A DNA stretch of 64,000 nucleotides from Bacillus massiliigorillae (GCF_000380245.2 NZ_HG428741.1:1937761-2001760); one strand, 5' to 3'; positions 42,633 to 51,672 are shown, numbered from the stretch's first letter. Notes: generated by a model not told the origin, from the sequence alone. Numbers and translations: made by a program.

Positions 42633-43139
42633 ATGCTAACTAATAATGAATATAAAGAAATAATAGAGAAAAAATTTAATAAACCATTAAAAGAAATAAT
42701 GTATGAGATATGCATAGAAAGAGGTATGGAGAAATGGGATGGTGCCAAGGAACTAGGTGTTCCAGAAGATACATTTGTACGTTGGAGAACAAATTTCCGT
42801 TTTGGTCCATTACAATATCAAGCTGACATGGCACAAAAGCATAGAATAGAAACAATAAATAAATACAAACAAGAACTTAAAAATACTGAATTAGAAAGGA
42901 ATTTAATTTACAAAGACGAGGTCTCACTAACTGGATTCAAGGAAATAGCTGAACGTATGCTTGAATTAAAGAAAATACAAAGTGCAAATAGAGATACTGA
43001 GATGTCAAATTTAATGGATATAATGAGTGTAGGAATTTGGGAGTCAATCATAGAATACTTAGATAAGTATGAGAACGGTAGTTTAATCAACCAATATGAA
43101 CAAGAATTAAAATATACCGTAAAATATGTAAAACAATGA
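42633..43139 (+). CDS. Hypothetical protein with N-terminal helix-turn-helix-like region
   Basis: A 168-residue soluble protein. Residues about 25-55 (KWDGAKELGVPEDTFVRWRT) look like a helix-turn-helix; the rest is helical and charged with a possible coiled coil (KYKQELKNTELERNLIY). GGAGGAG precedes the ATG. A terminator follows. It lies outside the island, just upstream of tRNA-Val in the opposite orientation. Family not recognised. Confidence 0.65.
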   Translation: MLTNNEYKEIIEKKFNKPLKEIMYEICIERGMEKWDGAKELGVPEDTFVRWRTNFRFGPLQYQADMAQKHRIETINKYKQELKNTELERNLIYKDEVSLTGFKEIAERMLELKKIQSANRDTEMSNLMDIMSVGIWESIIEYLDKYENGSLINQYEQELKYTVKYVKQ

Positions 43140-43202
43140 TTATAAAAAGACAAGATGTTTTATATAGGAGCCCAAAATCCAATTAGATTGGTCATTTATG
43201 CA

Positions 43203-43235
43203 AAGGCACATTAATCTGATAATGTGCTTTTTTAT
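43203..43235 (+). terminator. Terminator after the 42633 gene
   Basis: Stem AAAGGCACATTA / TAATGTGCTTTT followed by TTT. Nothing else is seen between 43236 and 43496. Confidence 0.8.
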
Positions 43236-43496
43236 ACTATAATATTTTTTATATTCTTAGATACACTTAATCAGTCTATACGGTGTCAAAACATCCTTTT
43301 TATTTCAACGGTTAAATACTAGTCCAGATTCGCCTAGTTAATATCTTTTCTATTAGACCTATATCGAATATAAACACAAGTATATTTGCAATACCTTGCA
43401 TATACTCCCATTTATATAACTTTTTCTATCTTCTTAATAGTCTATTTCCAAAAGAAATCTCAAATCTAATAAACTCGATATTTAATTATTCAAATT

Positions 43497-43537
43497 AAAA
43501 GACAGTGAGCTTTTAAGTTGCTCACTGTCTTTTTAAG
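43497..43537. terminator. Strong (bidirectional) terminator downstream of leuA
   Basis: Long stem AAAAGACAGTGAGC / GCTCACTGTCTTTTT, with A- and T-runs on both sides, about 160 nt past the leuA stop. Between 43538 and 43695 no gene is seen. Confidence 0.82.
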
Positions 43538-43695
43538 TATATCTTATTACAATAAGTACCTTCTTTAGTGTTTTTAAAGTTAGTCGGCAGGCATCATTTT
43601 AGTTTGAATTGTTTCTAAAAACTTGAATCATTGCACAATTGTTAGTAATTGTCCTTTTCAAAAATTCAATTTGAATATTTACTATCTCTCTGTAC

Positions 43696-45390
43696 TTATT
43701 TAATTAATTCTCTTTCTACAGAAAGTTGTAAGCTAGTTACCATTTTATTAACAGCACTAAACAGCGCTTTTACTGATGAATTCATAATATCAGTGTCAAT
43801 TCCACAACCCCAATATACAGTACCATTGTTTGAAGTAATTCCTACATAAGATACAGCCTGAGAACCTGAGCCTATTTCTAATGCATGCTGTTTATAAATT
43901 AAATCTTTATAATCAATTCCTAGTTGTGTTTGGATTACGTTGCTAATTGCATCCAATCTACCATTACCATAACCTGTTAATTCACATTCCTCATTATTGA
44001 CTCGAAGCGATACAATTGTTTCGTATTGACCATTTTGCTTGTATTGATAACGAATATATTCAAAAGGTGTATTAATATTGACGTATTCATTCATGAAAAT
44101 ATCATAAATTTCATTCGGCATAAGCTCTTTCTGGTTATGATCCGAAACATTCTTCACACTATATCCAAAGCTCTCACGCATTTCGTTAGGAAGGTCAATT
44201 CCATAATTTTGTTGAAGGATATAACCAATTCCACCTTTACCAGATTGGCTGTTAATTCGGATGATGTCTCCTTCATATTCTCTTCCGATATCCATTGGAT
44301 CAATTAATAGATAAGGAACTGTCCAATATTGGCAGTCTTCTTCTTCACGCCATTTCATTCCTTTGGCAATAGCATCTTGGTGAGAGCCAGAGAATGCAGT
44401 AAATACAAGTTCACCACCATATGGATGTCTTTCATGTACTGTCATTCTCACTAATTTTTCATATTTAGAAATAATAGCAGGGATATTTTCGAAATTCAGC
44501 TTTGGATCTACTCCGTGTGAGTACATGTTTAATGCAAGTGTTACGATATCGACGTTCCCTGTTCTTTCTCCATTTCCAAACAGTGTTCCTTCGACTCTTT
44601 GCGCTCCAGCTAACATACCTAGCTCGGCATCTGCTACCCCTGTTCCTCTGTCATTGTGTGGATGAAGTGATAGAACGACATTGTCTCTATATTTAAGATT
44701 ATCACTCATATATTCAATTTGGCTTGCGTATACGTGTGGCATTGACATTGATACTGTAGCTGGAAGGTTGATTATTACCTTGTTATCCTCTGCAGGTTGC
44801 CAAATATCTAGTACCTTATTGCATATTTCAAGTGAAAACTCTACTTCTGTACCTGTGAAGCTTTCTGGAGAATACTGAAATTGGAAATTCCCTTCCGTTT
44901 CAGCAGCATATTTTTTTAGCATTTTCGCTCCAGTAACTGCTATATTAATAATTTCTTCCTTAGATTTTCTAAATACTTGCTCACGCTGTGCCACTGAAGT
45001 GGAATTGTACAAATGCACCACTGCTTTTTTCGCACCTTGTAACGCTTCAAATGTTTTTTTGATAATATGTTCTCTTGACTGTGTTAATACTTGAATTGTC
45101 ACATCATCTGGAATCAAATTTTCTTCAATTAATGTACGTAAAAAAGCGTATTCTGTTTCTGATGCAGCAGGGAAACCTACTTCTATTTCTTTAAAGCCCA
45201 CTTCCAAAAGTAATTGAAAATACTCTAGCTTCTCCTCCAGATTCATAGGTACGATCAAAGCTTGATTTCCATCTCGAAGATCCACACTACACCATGTAGG
45301 CGCTTCTGTAATATATTCCTTTTCTGTCCATTTCAAGCTTTTCACTGGGGGCATAAAGTAACCTCTAGTATATTTTTCGATATTTTTCAT
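43696..45390 (-). CDS. leuA: 2-isopropylmalate synthase, long (LeuA type 2) form
   Basis: A 564-residue enzyme condensing acetyl-CoA with 2-oxoisovalerate, the first committed step of leucine synthesis. TIM-barrel motifs: TWCSVDLRDGNQALI near residue 31, GFKEIEVGFPAAS near 67, and SLHPHNDRGTGVADAELG near 243 (metal His pair). The C-terminal regulatory domain is present (NGTVYWGCGIDTDIMNSSVK). The length and the DLRDGNQ form mark it as the yeast-like type 2 enzyme rather than the about 510-residue form in ilv-leu operons. GGTGGGAG precedes the ATG. A T-box leader controls it. Confidence 0.88.
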   Translation of the reverse strand: MKNIEKYTRGYFMPPVKSLKWTEKEYITEAPTWCSVDLRDGNQALIVPMNLEEKLEYFQLLLEVGFKEIEVGFPAASETEYAFLRTLIEENLIPDDVTIQVLTQSREHIIKKTFEALQGAKKAVVHLYNSTSVAQREQVFRKSKEEIINIAVTGAKMLKKYAAETEGNFQFQYSPESFTGTEVEFSLEICNKVLDIWQPAEDNKVIINLPATVSMSMPHVYASQIEYMSDNLKYRDNVVLSLHPHNDRGTGVADAELGMLAGAQRVEGTLFGNGERTGNVDIVTLALNMYSHGVDPKLNFENIPAIISKYEKLVRMTVHERHPYGGELVFTAFSGSHQDAIAKGMKWREEEDCQYWTVPYLLIDPMDIGREYEGDIIRINSQSGKGGIGYILQQNYGIDLPNEMRESFGYSVKNVSDHNQKELMPNEIYDIFMNEYVNINTPFEYIRYQYKQNGQYETIVSLRVNNEECELTGYGNGRLDAISNVIQTQLGIDYKDLIYKQHALEIGSGSQAVSYVGITSNNGTVYWGCGIDTDIMNSSVKALFSAVNKMVTSLQLSVERELIK

Positions 45391-45440
45391 CAATACTCCC
45401 ACCTTTTTTATTTATATTATTTAGTTTATTAAGAAAATAA

Positions 45441-45705
45441 AAAAGCCCCGTCTCTATTTATATATAGAGACGAGGCATTGCTCGCGGTACCACTCTAATT
45501 GATTAATAATAATATTAACCCACTCATTTTCGGTGGCTATTACCACCTATCTTCTTAACGGTAGAAAACCGACTTCCCCTACTGATTATGTTCAGGGAGT
45601 AGCTTATGGATGAGTTCAAAGGCTATAACTACCGATTTCCACCAACCATCGGCTCTCTAAAAGTTTATAAATCCCTTTACTATTTCCAATCTTCGCTTGT
45701 TTTTA
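45441..45705 (-). promoter_or_regulatory. T-box leader (leucine) upstream of leuA
   Basis: The minus strand has the T-box sequence AGAGTGGTACCGCG (45483-45496), followed by a terminator (CGTCTCTATAT / ATAGAGACG, 45446-45474) with T-run, ending 40 nt before the leuA ribosome binding site. Upstream stem I contains GAACTC (45612-45617), giving a CTC leucine specifier. Uncharged tRNA-Leu should stabilise the antiterminator and switch leuA on. The specifier assignment is by pattern. 45706-45960 has no gene. Confidence 0.88.
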
Positions 45706-45960
45706 TGTAATTAAACACAATAATATACAGATAGAATAGAATAGTCAATACATAATTAACAGAAAAATAAAAATTATTATAATTTTATTATATTTCAACA
45801 TTATATCTTCTTATGTTTTTCATGACTTCGTAATAGTACTGCAAAATACAAAAATACCCCGATGCACACTCTGTTTTTTCCTTAATTTAGCAAAAACATA
45901 TTTACTTGCATGGTTTTTGGCTTTATGATTTAATCAGGCTTCACTTAGGAGGTGTATTGA

Positions 45961-46500
45961 ATGAATATAGCACTTCAATATTCATATACGATTGCATTAG
46001 TTGGTTTCATCTTATACAGAAAAGTAAAACGTTCCATTGGCTTTCAACTTTATAAACCAAGAAGATTAATATTTCGAATTATTATTTTCAGTCTTGTCTC
46101 ATTATTCGTTCTTACTAGCTGTTTTCTTCACCCTGTAACCTTTCTCTATGTTGCAATTGGACTCATATTAGGAGTCTTGTTAGTGTCATATGCTATTAAA
46201 CATAGTAAATTCGAAGTTAGAAATTATTTATTTTATTACAGAACTCATTTATGGATTGAATCTTTAGTACTTGCACTCTTCCTAGGTCGATTTATTTATC
46301 GAATAATCATCTTACTTCAAATTTCTAACGAAGTAACCGACATGAATAGTCTTCAATATAGTCAACATTTTACGAAAGATCCATCAACTATTATTATTTT
46401 ATTTATTTTGATGGTTTACTATATTGGATATAACAGTTTCATCTTACGAAAAGGTAAACAATCACATCCTCCACATACACCTTCAACTATTAATAATTAA
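45961..46500 (+). CDS. CcdC/DUF1453-like membrane protein
   Basis: A 179-residue protein with about five hydrophobic helices (residues 5-18, 40-58, 60-78, 98-120 and 138-158) and basic loops, for example YRKVKRSIGFQLYKPRRLIF. The size and topology recall CcdC (DUF1453), but the match is from general pattern only. AGGAGGTG precedes the ATG. Monocistronic, followed by a terminator. Function unknown. Confidence 0.6.
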   Translation: MNIALQYSYTIALVGFILYRKVKRSIGFQLYKPRRLIFRIIIFSLVSLFVLTSCFLHPVTFLYVAIGLILGVLLVSYAIKHSKFEVRNYLFYYRTHLWIESLVLALFLGRFIYRIIILLQISNEVTDMNSLQYSQHFTKDPSTIIILFILMVYYIGYNSFILRKGKQSHPPHTPSTINN

Positions 46501-46513
46501 TTTATGATTACTA

Positions 46514-46570
46514 ATAAAATAGAGGCTATTTCTAAGTCATACAATCAGCTTAGAGAATAGCCTCTGTTTT
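46514..46570. terminator. Bidirectional terminator
   Basis: Stem AGAGGCTATT / AATAGCCTCT with A-run before and TTTTTT after; it serves both the 45961 gene and the minus-strand ORF ending at 46571. Confidence 0.8.
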
Positions 46571-46807
46571 TTATTTCGTTACTTCAAACCCTAATCGAAT
46601 AGCAGGCATTGCCGAACCTGGATGATCCGTTGAATAAGTAAGTTGTGGAATTAATGTCATATCTGTAGATTTTTCTTTTTGCTTATAAATCCCCGGATAT
46701 AAATCAATAATGTGATAGCCAGATTCTCCTGTTGCCACAACATCAAATGTTAAATCACCTTGACTGTTAAAGGCACACAAGTATCCCTTATTTTCAATGT
46801 ATTTCAT
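46571..46807 (-). pseudogene. C-terminal gene fragment at the probable prophage boundary
   Basis: A 78-codon open frame (MKYIENKGYLCAFNSQGDLT ... YSTDHPGSAMPAIRLGFEVTK) without a ribosome binding site; a TAA lies 6 nt upstream of its ATG. It ends in a proper terminator and looks like the C-terminal end of a larger host protein. I infer the prophage has separated it from its 5' part. It could also be a short free-standing gene. Family not recognised. Confidence 0.45.
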
Positions 46808-46905
46808 CAGTTTTTAATTAATTTCGAAAACAGTTATTGTGCATAGATTTTCATACAGACTTCAGAATGTCGGTTCATATATTTCCATATTGTTTTAGAT
46901 AAAAT

Positions 46906-46930
46906 GTGGTCAATAATGTGGTCAATAATC
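46906..46930. repeat. Direct repeat ATGTGGTCAATA, candidate phage attachment arm
   Basis: AAAATGTGGTCAATA and AATGTGGTCAATAATC follow each other directly. Similar TGTGGTCA repeats are found next to tyrosine-integrase attachment sites of Bacillus and Staphylococcus phages (general knowledge). It may mark the left end of the prophage. Confidence 0.4.
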
Positions 46931-46939
46931 AAATCATTA

Positions 46940-47323
46940 TTAACTAGAAGCAGAATCAATCAATCTTCCATCTGAACTATAAATATAAATTAAATAAGAA
47001 TTTTTCTCTAAAGTTAAATCACTTTTCCTATCAATCAAAGCACTTTTTACATCATCAACATAATTAGCAGCAATTTCATCTATATTCTGTTTAGACTTTT
47101 CATATGGAATATAAATAACAATAGCATCATCATCATGTCTAACATCAATACGATCTACATCTTTTAATTCTTCTTTTAGAATGGAATTATCATTTTCAAC
47201 TCTTTCCTCTTTGGTCATTCCTTCTGCCGATTTAAACGAAGGAGTATTATCTCTATTAAAAAATGCTCCTGCTAATCCAATAACAGCTAAAATAATAATA
47301 CATAATGTAATAATCTTTTTCAT
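46940..47323 (-). CDS. Membrane-anchored hypothetical protein, 127 residues
   Basis: The N-terminal MKKIITLCIIILAVIGLAGA is a signal-anchor without lipobox Cys, so the acidic remainder (residues 25-127) is likely outside the membrane. Soluble part: DVDRIDVRHDDDAIVIYIPY and SYLIYIYSSDGRLIDSASS. I chose the ATG before KKIITL over a TTG two codons upstream. Lies just inside the probable prophage end, so perhaps a lysogenic-conversion gene. Family not recognised. Confidence 0.6.
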   Translation of the reverse strand: MKKIITLCIIILAVIGLAGAFFNRDNTPSFKSAEGMTKEERVENDNSILKEELKDVDRIDVRHDDDAIVIYIPYEKSKQNIDEIAANYVDDVKSALIDRKSDLTLEKNSYLIYIYSSDGRLIDSASS

Positions 47324-47595
47324 AAACAATCAGCTCTTTTCTGGATGGTTTCAAACTAATCATACATGAAATCTTTTAGAAAAAAATGAATTATCGAGTA
47401 ATATTGCTTCCAAATTCAATTTTGATTAATGGAATAAACCCAATACAACCCAATACATTAATAACTAATATGTTTAAAAATTAGGTTAACGGTGAAAATA
47501 TTTATTGTACATATTATATTGTATAAAAATTTACGCTGATTTATAATTTAACTGTTTACCAACAATTTTTAGTTTAGAAAAAGGAGGAATGATTT

Positions 47596-48159
47596 ATGGT
47601 TAAAAAGTTATATTTATTTAAATTACTAAGTAAATACAATCAAAATAAGCCTCCTCTACACACTAATTTGGATGACGGTATATTTATTTCGGAAAACAAT
47701 ACAATTTTAGGTCTTGATCGAAGCAACTGGAAAGATCATAAAATAAAAAATTTCAGAAATGAGTATATAATCAAACCTTTTGAAGTTCGCCAAAATAAAT
47801 TCGACCAGCTTCTCTTATCTCTTGATAAATTCAACGCTGATTTGATTAAAATATCCTTTACAAATGACCTGTTTGATGATGAACATGCAGATTTATTAAG
47901 TCTAATCCGTTCAAAAGATATTGATGGATTGATAAAGTTTGTAAATGAGCAAAGGTACGAGTTCGGAAATGACATCGAGGAAATAACATTCAAAGATAAA
48001 CAAAAAAGAATTCATGAAAATATATCATTTTCTCGAAATGCTGTATTAACTGCCGAAATTGAGGAAAATAAACTTGAAGATATAATTTCAAGCAGACCTA
48101 TTGGACTATTAGCTGGAACATATTTTCCATTTACAGAAGAAAAGAATGGAGAGGTATGA
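47596..48159 (+). CDS. Three-gene accessory operon, protein 1 (unknown, 187 residues)
   Basis: A soluble, charged protein: MVKKLYLFKLLSKYNQNKPP, then SENNTILGLDRSNWKDHKIK and FDQLLLSLDKFNADLIKISF. No motif that I can name. AAAGGAGG precedes the ATG. Its stop TGA is directly followed by the TTG start of gene 2, with GGAGAGG inside its own end, so the operon is translationally coupled. It lies between the probable attachment site and the lysis genes of the prophage and is transcribed against them, typical of phage accessory (moron) genes. Function unknown. 47324-47595 has no gene. Confidence 0.72.
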   Translation: MVKKLYLFKLLSKYNQNKPPLHTNLDDGIFISENNTILGLDRSNWKDHKIKNFRNEYIIKPFEVRQNKFDQLLLSLDKFNADLIKISFTNDLFDDEHADLLSLIRSKDIDGLIKFVNEQRYEFGNDIEEITFKDKQKRIHENISFSRNAVLTAEIEENKLEDIISSRPIGLLAGTYFPFTEEKNGEV

Positions 48160-48861
48160 TTGAATAAACAAGAAACTCTTACTCTTTTAGTTAAAGATAC
48201 AATCGTAATCGTTTTATTTTACTTTATTACAAAAGCTATTTGGAAGGACTCCAATTGGTTTGAAGATAAGGCAGAAGAGCTAATTACCTTCCTTTTAATC
48301 GGGATAATACTTTTTATTGTATCAATAGCGCTAACTATATTTACTCGCCCTATCGATATAGTCATTGAACAATACAATCAACATTTCGAACAACCTAATA
48401 CTAATTTTTCTATTAATGGTAGTAAAAAAACTCAAGACCATGAAAGAATCGTAGAGTTAAAAATCGGTCTTTTGAAAAGAAATTCAATATGGATGTGGAT
48501 TTGCTGTAAAATATTAAAAAGGCTGAAACTGTCTATTCTTGTTGAACCAGTAACTCCAGGTATTTTACTTGAAGCGACTAACGAATCTTTACGCCAAGAC
48601 ATAGAATCAACACCAAGTGGATTTGAAATACTACTCCATAACTATGTTACCCAGATTCTCGAAAGAGCTAATATTGATATAGAGAACAGCAAAGGCTGTG
48701 ATTATTTTATCACAGAAGATATTACAAATATCGTAAGTACTGAAACTATTCAAATAATAACAACACTTATGCTAAACGGAAAAGTAGCACCTTTTTGGCT
48801 TAATTTTTTCATTAAATCCAACACGTCCGAACATATAGTAAACTTCAGATGGGAGATATAA
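48160..48861 (+). CDS. Three-gene accessory operon, protein 2 (membrane protein, 233 residues)
   Basis: Two N-terminal helices (VKDTIVIVLFYFITKAIW, residues about 10-27; LITFLLIGIILFIVSIALTI, about 42-61) anchor a cytosolic domain of about 170 residues (KLSILVEPVTPGILLEATNE, then GFEILLHNYVTQILERANID). Starts at TTG right after gene 1. A membrane protein next to two soluble partners resembles the layout of several anti-phage systems with a membrane effector, but I see no homology to a named one. Confidence 0.72.
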   Translation: MNKQETLTLLVKDTIVIVLFYFITKAIWKDSNWFEDKAEELITFLLIGIILFIVSIALTIFTRPIDIVIEQYNQHFEQPNTNFSINGSKKTQDHERIVELKIGLLKRNSIWMWICCKILKRLKLSILVEPVTPGILLEATNESLRQDIESTPSGFEILLHNYVTQILERANIDIENSKGCDYFITEDITNIVSTETIQIITTLMLNGKVAPFWLNFFIKSNTSEHIVNFRWEI

Positions 48862-48863
48862 TA

Positions 48864-49943
48864 TTGGCTGGCAAAGAAACAAGATTAACTCTATGGGCAT
48901 TAGATCCTGAACTATCATTAGAAAATGTTATTACTCTATTAAAACTGAATTATTCTAAAACAATAGATTACTTGAGTAATAGAAATGACATTCCTAGATA
49001 TGATAGAACACTAGTGAATAGTTGGAAACCTTTTTCAGATGATGAAGAAGAATTTAAAATTCAAACCTATACAATCCTAGGGCAAGAAATAAAGTGTATT
49101 CCAACTAAAAGCTTTATTGAAACATCAGCTCCCGAAGGAGAAGTCATATATAACGATTATGTAATTCCTCGTTCGAAAAGAATACATCAAAATATTCAAA
49201 ATGTGTTCTTTTTCGAATCATTTGGCAGAGTTTTTGTAATCGTAGAAGGACCTGAATACAAAATTAGATCTATTAGATCTGTACTTATGGGAGCAGGACG
49301 AAAAGCAGATGAAGCTCATAAAGAATGGAAAAAAGTACAATTCAAAGATATACCTAACTATTCTTTTTCGAGTGATTTTTTTTATTGGTTAATTAGTAAA
49401 GAAAATCAAGAGGTTTCCAGTTGTAATGAGGAAAGATGTTGTGAAAAAGAAGAATGTGACTCTTTATTAAAAATTAGTATTAGCGATATAAGAAATCTTT
49501 CTCAATCAGTCGACCGTAAAGATATAACTCATGAAAGTACAGGAAAAAATCTTTTGGATGAAGCTGTACCGAAAACAGGTCTAGGTATTAACACAACTGT
49601 TGGCCAAGTTGGAACTACCTTAATTACGTCTGAAGGAACAATTAGATTTCACCTATTGGCAAATGGAGAGGCTATAATAAATAATTATGAATCTGGACTC
49701 AATGGAACTAATGGAGAAGTTATTCCTTTTTATTTAAATTTAGATCTTGGCTCCTTAATGTTATACGCTGTGCTTTTACCTGAATTAAAAAAACAATTCA
49801 ATATCGAAAAAAACGGTCCTGAGTGGACAATAGAACATCAAGCTTTAGCTAGAAAATCCTGGGCACTAGGTGCTATTAATGAATTATGTGCTGAGAACGA
49901 AATCGATATAGATGAAATAGAAGCACTTGATTGGTTTAAATAA
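48864..49943 (+). CDS. Three-gene accessory operon, protein 3 (unknown, 359 residues)
   Basis: A soluble protein. The N-terminal region TRLTLWALDPELSLENVITL, a Cys-rich segment CNEERCCEKEEC at about residue 190, and a C-terminal region GTIRFHLLANGEAIINNYES then DLGSLMLYAVLLPELKKQF. I prefer a TTG start at 48864 with GGGAG 8 nt upstream; an ATG at 48849 overlaps gene 2 and has no ribosome binding site. No known domain recognised. A strong terminator follows. Confidence 0.7.
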   Translation: MAGKETRLTLWALDPELSLENVITLLKLNYSKTIDYLSNRNDIPRYDRTLVNSWKPFSDDEEEFKIQTYTILGQEIKCIPTKSFIETSAPEGEVIYNDYVIPRSKRIHQNIQNVFFFESFGRVFVIVEGPEYKIRSIRSVLMGAGRKADEAHKEWKKVQFKDIPNYSFSSDFFYWLISKENQEVSSCNEERCCEKEECDSLLKISISDIRNLSQSVDRKDITHESTGKNLLDEAVPKTGLGINTTVGQVGTTLITSEGTIRFHLLANGEAIINNYESGLNGTNGEVIPFYLNLDLGSLMLYAVLLPELKKQFNIEKNGPEWTIEHQALARKSWALGAINELCAENEIDIDEIEALDWFK

Positions 49944-49948
49944 TTTAA

Positions 49949-50018
49949 AATCCATCATATTCTATCGTATTACATCCTATGCACCACATAATACGATAGA
50001 GTAAGATGGATTTTTTAT
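49949..50018. terminator. Bidirectional terminator between accessory operon and endolysin
   Basis: Long inverted repeat: AAAATCCATC ... GATGGATTTT and an inner stem CTATCGTATTA / TAATACGATAG. Serves the plus-strand operon and the minus-strand lysis genes. Confidence 0.82.
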
Positions 50019-50678
50019 TTATTCTTCTCGCATCTGCAAAGTAACATCAAATGTTTTTTCTACTTTTTCTTTAAATGCTTTAGCAGATGCTTCTGTAGCG
50101 AATGTACCAGTATACAAACGATATCTCTTATTATTAGTAGGCTGGTTAGCAGATGAATTAGCTAGTTTTTTATTTGCAAGTGTTTCTGCAATAGTTTTGC
50201 AAACAGCATCAAAATGTTTACCATATGCATCTGTATTTGATTTTACATTTACAAAACATACTTCAATTAAAATAGCTGGTTTGGACGTATTCTTTAATAC
50301 ATATAGCTCCTTATTTTGTTTAGCTCCACGATTTTTCATACCTGTTGCATCACCTATAGCTTTCGAAACTTTAGCAGCTAATGAACTATCATCATAATAA
50401 TATACTTCTACGCCACCTTCTTCTGTATTTCCAGAATTAAAATGGACAGATACGTCTAGATCACGCTGCTTACTATTATGGTATTTTACGATTGTTTTTA
50501 GGTTTTCATTTTGTGATTTCGAAGTGTTATCATGAAACTCATATGTTTCTACATCAAGCTGTTTGAGGTAAGTTGCTACACGTACAACGACATTACGTGC
50601 TTCTGTTACTTCATCTATATATCCTCTTGCTCCAGACACGTACTTTCCATGTCCAGAGCTTATTACTACTGATTTCAT
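50019..50678 (-). CDS. Endolysin: N-acetylmuramoyl-L-alanine amidase (Amidase_3) with SPOR domain
   Basis: A 219-residue lysin. The Amidase_3 domain (residues 1-165) begins VVISSGHGKYVSGARGYIDE (zinc His in SGHG), has zinc Glu in EARNVV, DVSVHFNSG (zinc His) and the catalytic Glu in PAILIEVCFVN. A C-terminal SPOR-like domain (RYRLYTGTFATEASAKAFKE, about 180-219) binds the wall. Cuts peptidoglycan at the end of lytic growth. Overlaps the holin gene by 4 nt. Confidence 0.9.
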   Translation of the reverse strand: MKSVVISSGHGKYVSGARGYIDEVTEARNVVVRVATYLKQLDVETYEFHDNTSKSQNENLKTIVKYHNSKQRDLDVSVHFNSGNTEEGGVEVYYYDDSSLAAKVSKAIGDATGMKNRGAKQNKELYVLKNTSKPAILIEVCFVNVKSNTDAYGKHFDAVCKTIAETLANKKLANSSANQPTNNKRYRLYTGTFATEASAKAFKEKVEKTFDVTLQMREE

Positions 50679-51073
50679 TTTCCTTCACCTTTTCCTTTTA
50701 AAATTTCTACAGCATTTGTAAGTACTTGCGGTACTGGCAAACCAATGTTTCCGGCATTTTCAATTAATGATAAAAGCTCATTTGCAATGAAAAAGAAAAT
50801 AACAGCTTCTCTGAACATTGCATTACTTCCAATCGCTTGATCAACTACATGTGCAGCAGCAACCAATAAAAAGAGCATCACTTTTTTAGCGATGCCCTTG
50901 AACCCAACTTTACTTTTTAATTTACCCATCACACCAGCTGCAATAATACCACTTACATAATCTAATACTGTCAATGTAATCAATACTGTTAACAATTTAT
51001 CTAAACCACCTAAATATCCAAATATACCGCCTGCCGCAATTGCTACCCACTTATAAATCAGTTCCTCTTTCAT
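50675..51073 (-). CDS. Phage holin (toxin secretion / phage lysis family, holin_4)
   Basis: A 132-residue membrane protein with three to four helices. The conserved pattern YLGGLDKLLTVLITLTVLDY near residue 20, then SGIIAAGVMGKLKSKVGFKG and the C-terminal IENAGNIGLPVPQVLTNAVE are the phage_holin_4 (Bhl/UviB/TcdE-like) family. Makes the membrane lesion that lets the amidase reach the wall. AAGGAGG precedes the ATG. Confidence 0.9.
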   Translation of the reverse strand: MKEELIYKWVAIAAGGIFGYLGGLDKLLTVLITLTVLDYVSGIIAAGVMGKLKSKVGFKGIAKKVMLFLLVAAAHVVDQAIGSNAMFREAVIFFFIANELLSLIENAGNIGLPVPQVLTNAVEILKGKGEGK

Positions 51074-51167
51074 GTTAACCTCCTTGTTTTAGGCATAAAA
51101 AATACACCTCTTAAGGTGCTATGTTTGTGTCGCATAATCTGCCTATAGCGTATAAAAAAAGAGCCTT

Positions 51168-51434
51168 TTAATTAAGGACTCTATAAATCTCAGACTCACT
51201 AAAATTTCTTTGATTTTGCAATGTTTTACTTGAAGATAAATTTCCATTTTTTAACACTTTTCGACATAAGTAATACGGTGCCTTTTCATTTGAAATAATT
51301 TCCCACGTTCCATGTGTAATTTTAACTCTTGTTTCAAAATACTCAAACCGAACTCCTACATTTAATAACGCTTTTTTACATTTTGGTTTATCTCTATAAC
51401 CTTCATCAAAATAAATCCTCTTAGTCCAACTCAT
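51168..51434 (-). CDS. Hypothetical prophage protein, 88 residues
   Basis: A basic soluble protein (MSWTKRIYFDEGYRDKPKCK; SNEKAPYYLCRKVLKNGNLS). AAGGAG lies upstream of the ATG. It lies between the holin and the XkdX-like gene. Family not recognised; a hairpin at its end may terminate transcription. Confidence 0.6.
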   Translation of the reverse strand: MSWTKRIYFDEGYRDKPKCKKALLNVGVRFEYFETRVKITHGTWEIISNEKAPYYLCRKVLKNGNLSSSKTLQNQRNFSESEIYRVLN

Positions 51435-51513
51435 AATATACTCCTTAAACTTTTCTTCAATATACCATAAATCGCAACAAGAATTTATTCAACTTTACTC
51501 TATAAAATCTGCC

Positions 51514-51672
51514 TTACGCAGTTTTCTGAGCATCCATTAAACCAACTAACTCAGTGTACTCATCAGGGGTAATTCTTCCTACTAATAAAAAGGCATCCAA
51601 TTTACCAATCATTGATTGGTATTCGTAGTTGCCTTTTTCAATCATTGTTTTACATAATTTGTAACAGCTCAT
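51514..51672 (-). CDS. XkdX-like small tail protein, 52 residues
   Basis: MSCYKLCKTMIEKGNYEYQS, then KLDAFLLVGRITPDEYTELV and GLMDAQ: the short pattern of a hydrophobic N-terminus, KGNY, and an ITPDEY end seen in XkdX-like proteins and relatives downstream of tail fibre genes. GAGAG precedes the ATG. Role in the tail unknown. Confidence 0.65.
   Translation of the reverse strand: MSCYKLCKTMIEKGNYEYQSMIGKLDAFLLVGRITPDEYTELVGLMDAQKTA

Noticed and set aside
44026..44878. Several plus-strand ORFs inside leuA
   Set aside because: Antisense shadows of a complete, motif-confirmed enzyme gene.
47596..49943. A Kiwa, Zorya or CBASS system
   Set aside because: One protein is membrane-bound as in some systems, but I see none of the KwaB, MotAB/helicase, or cyclase motifs.
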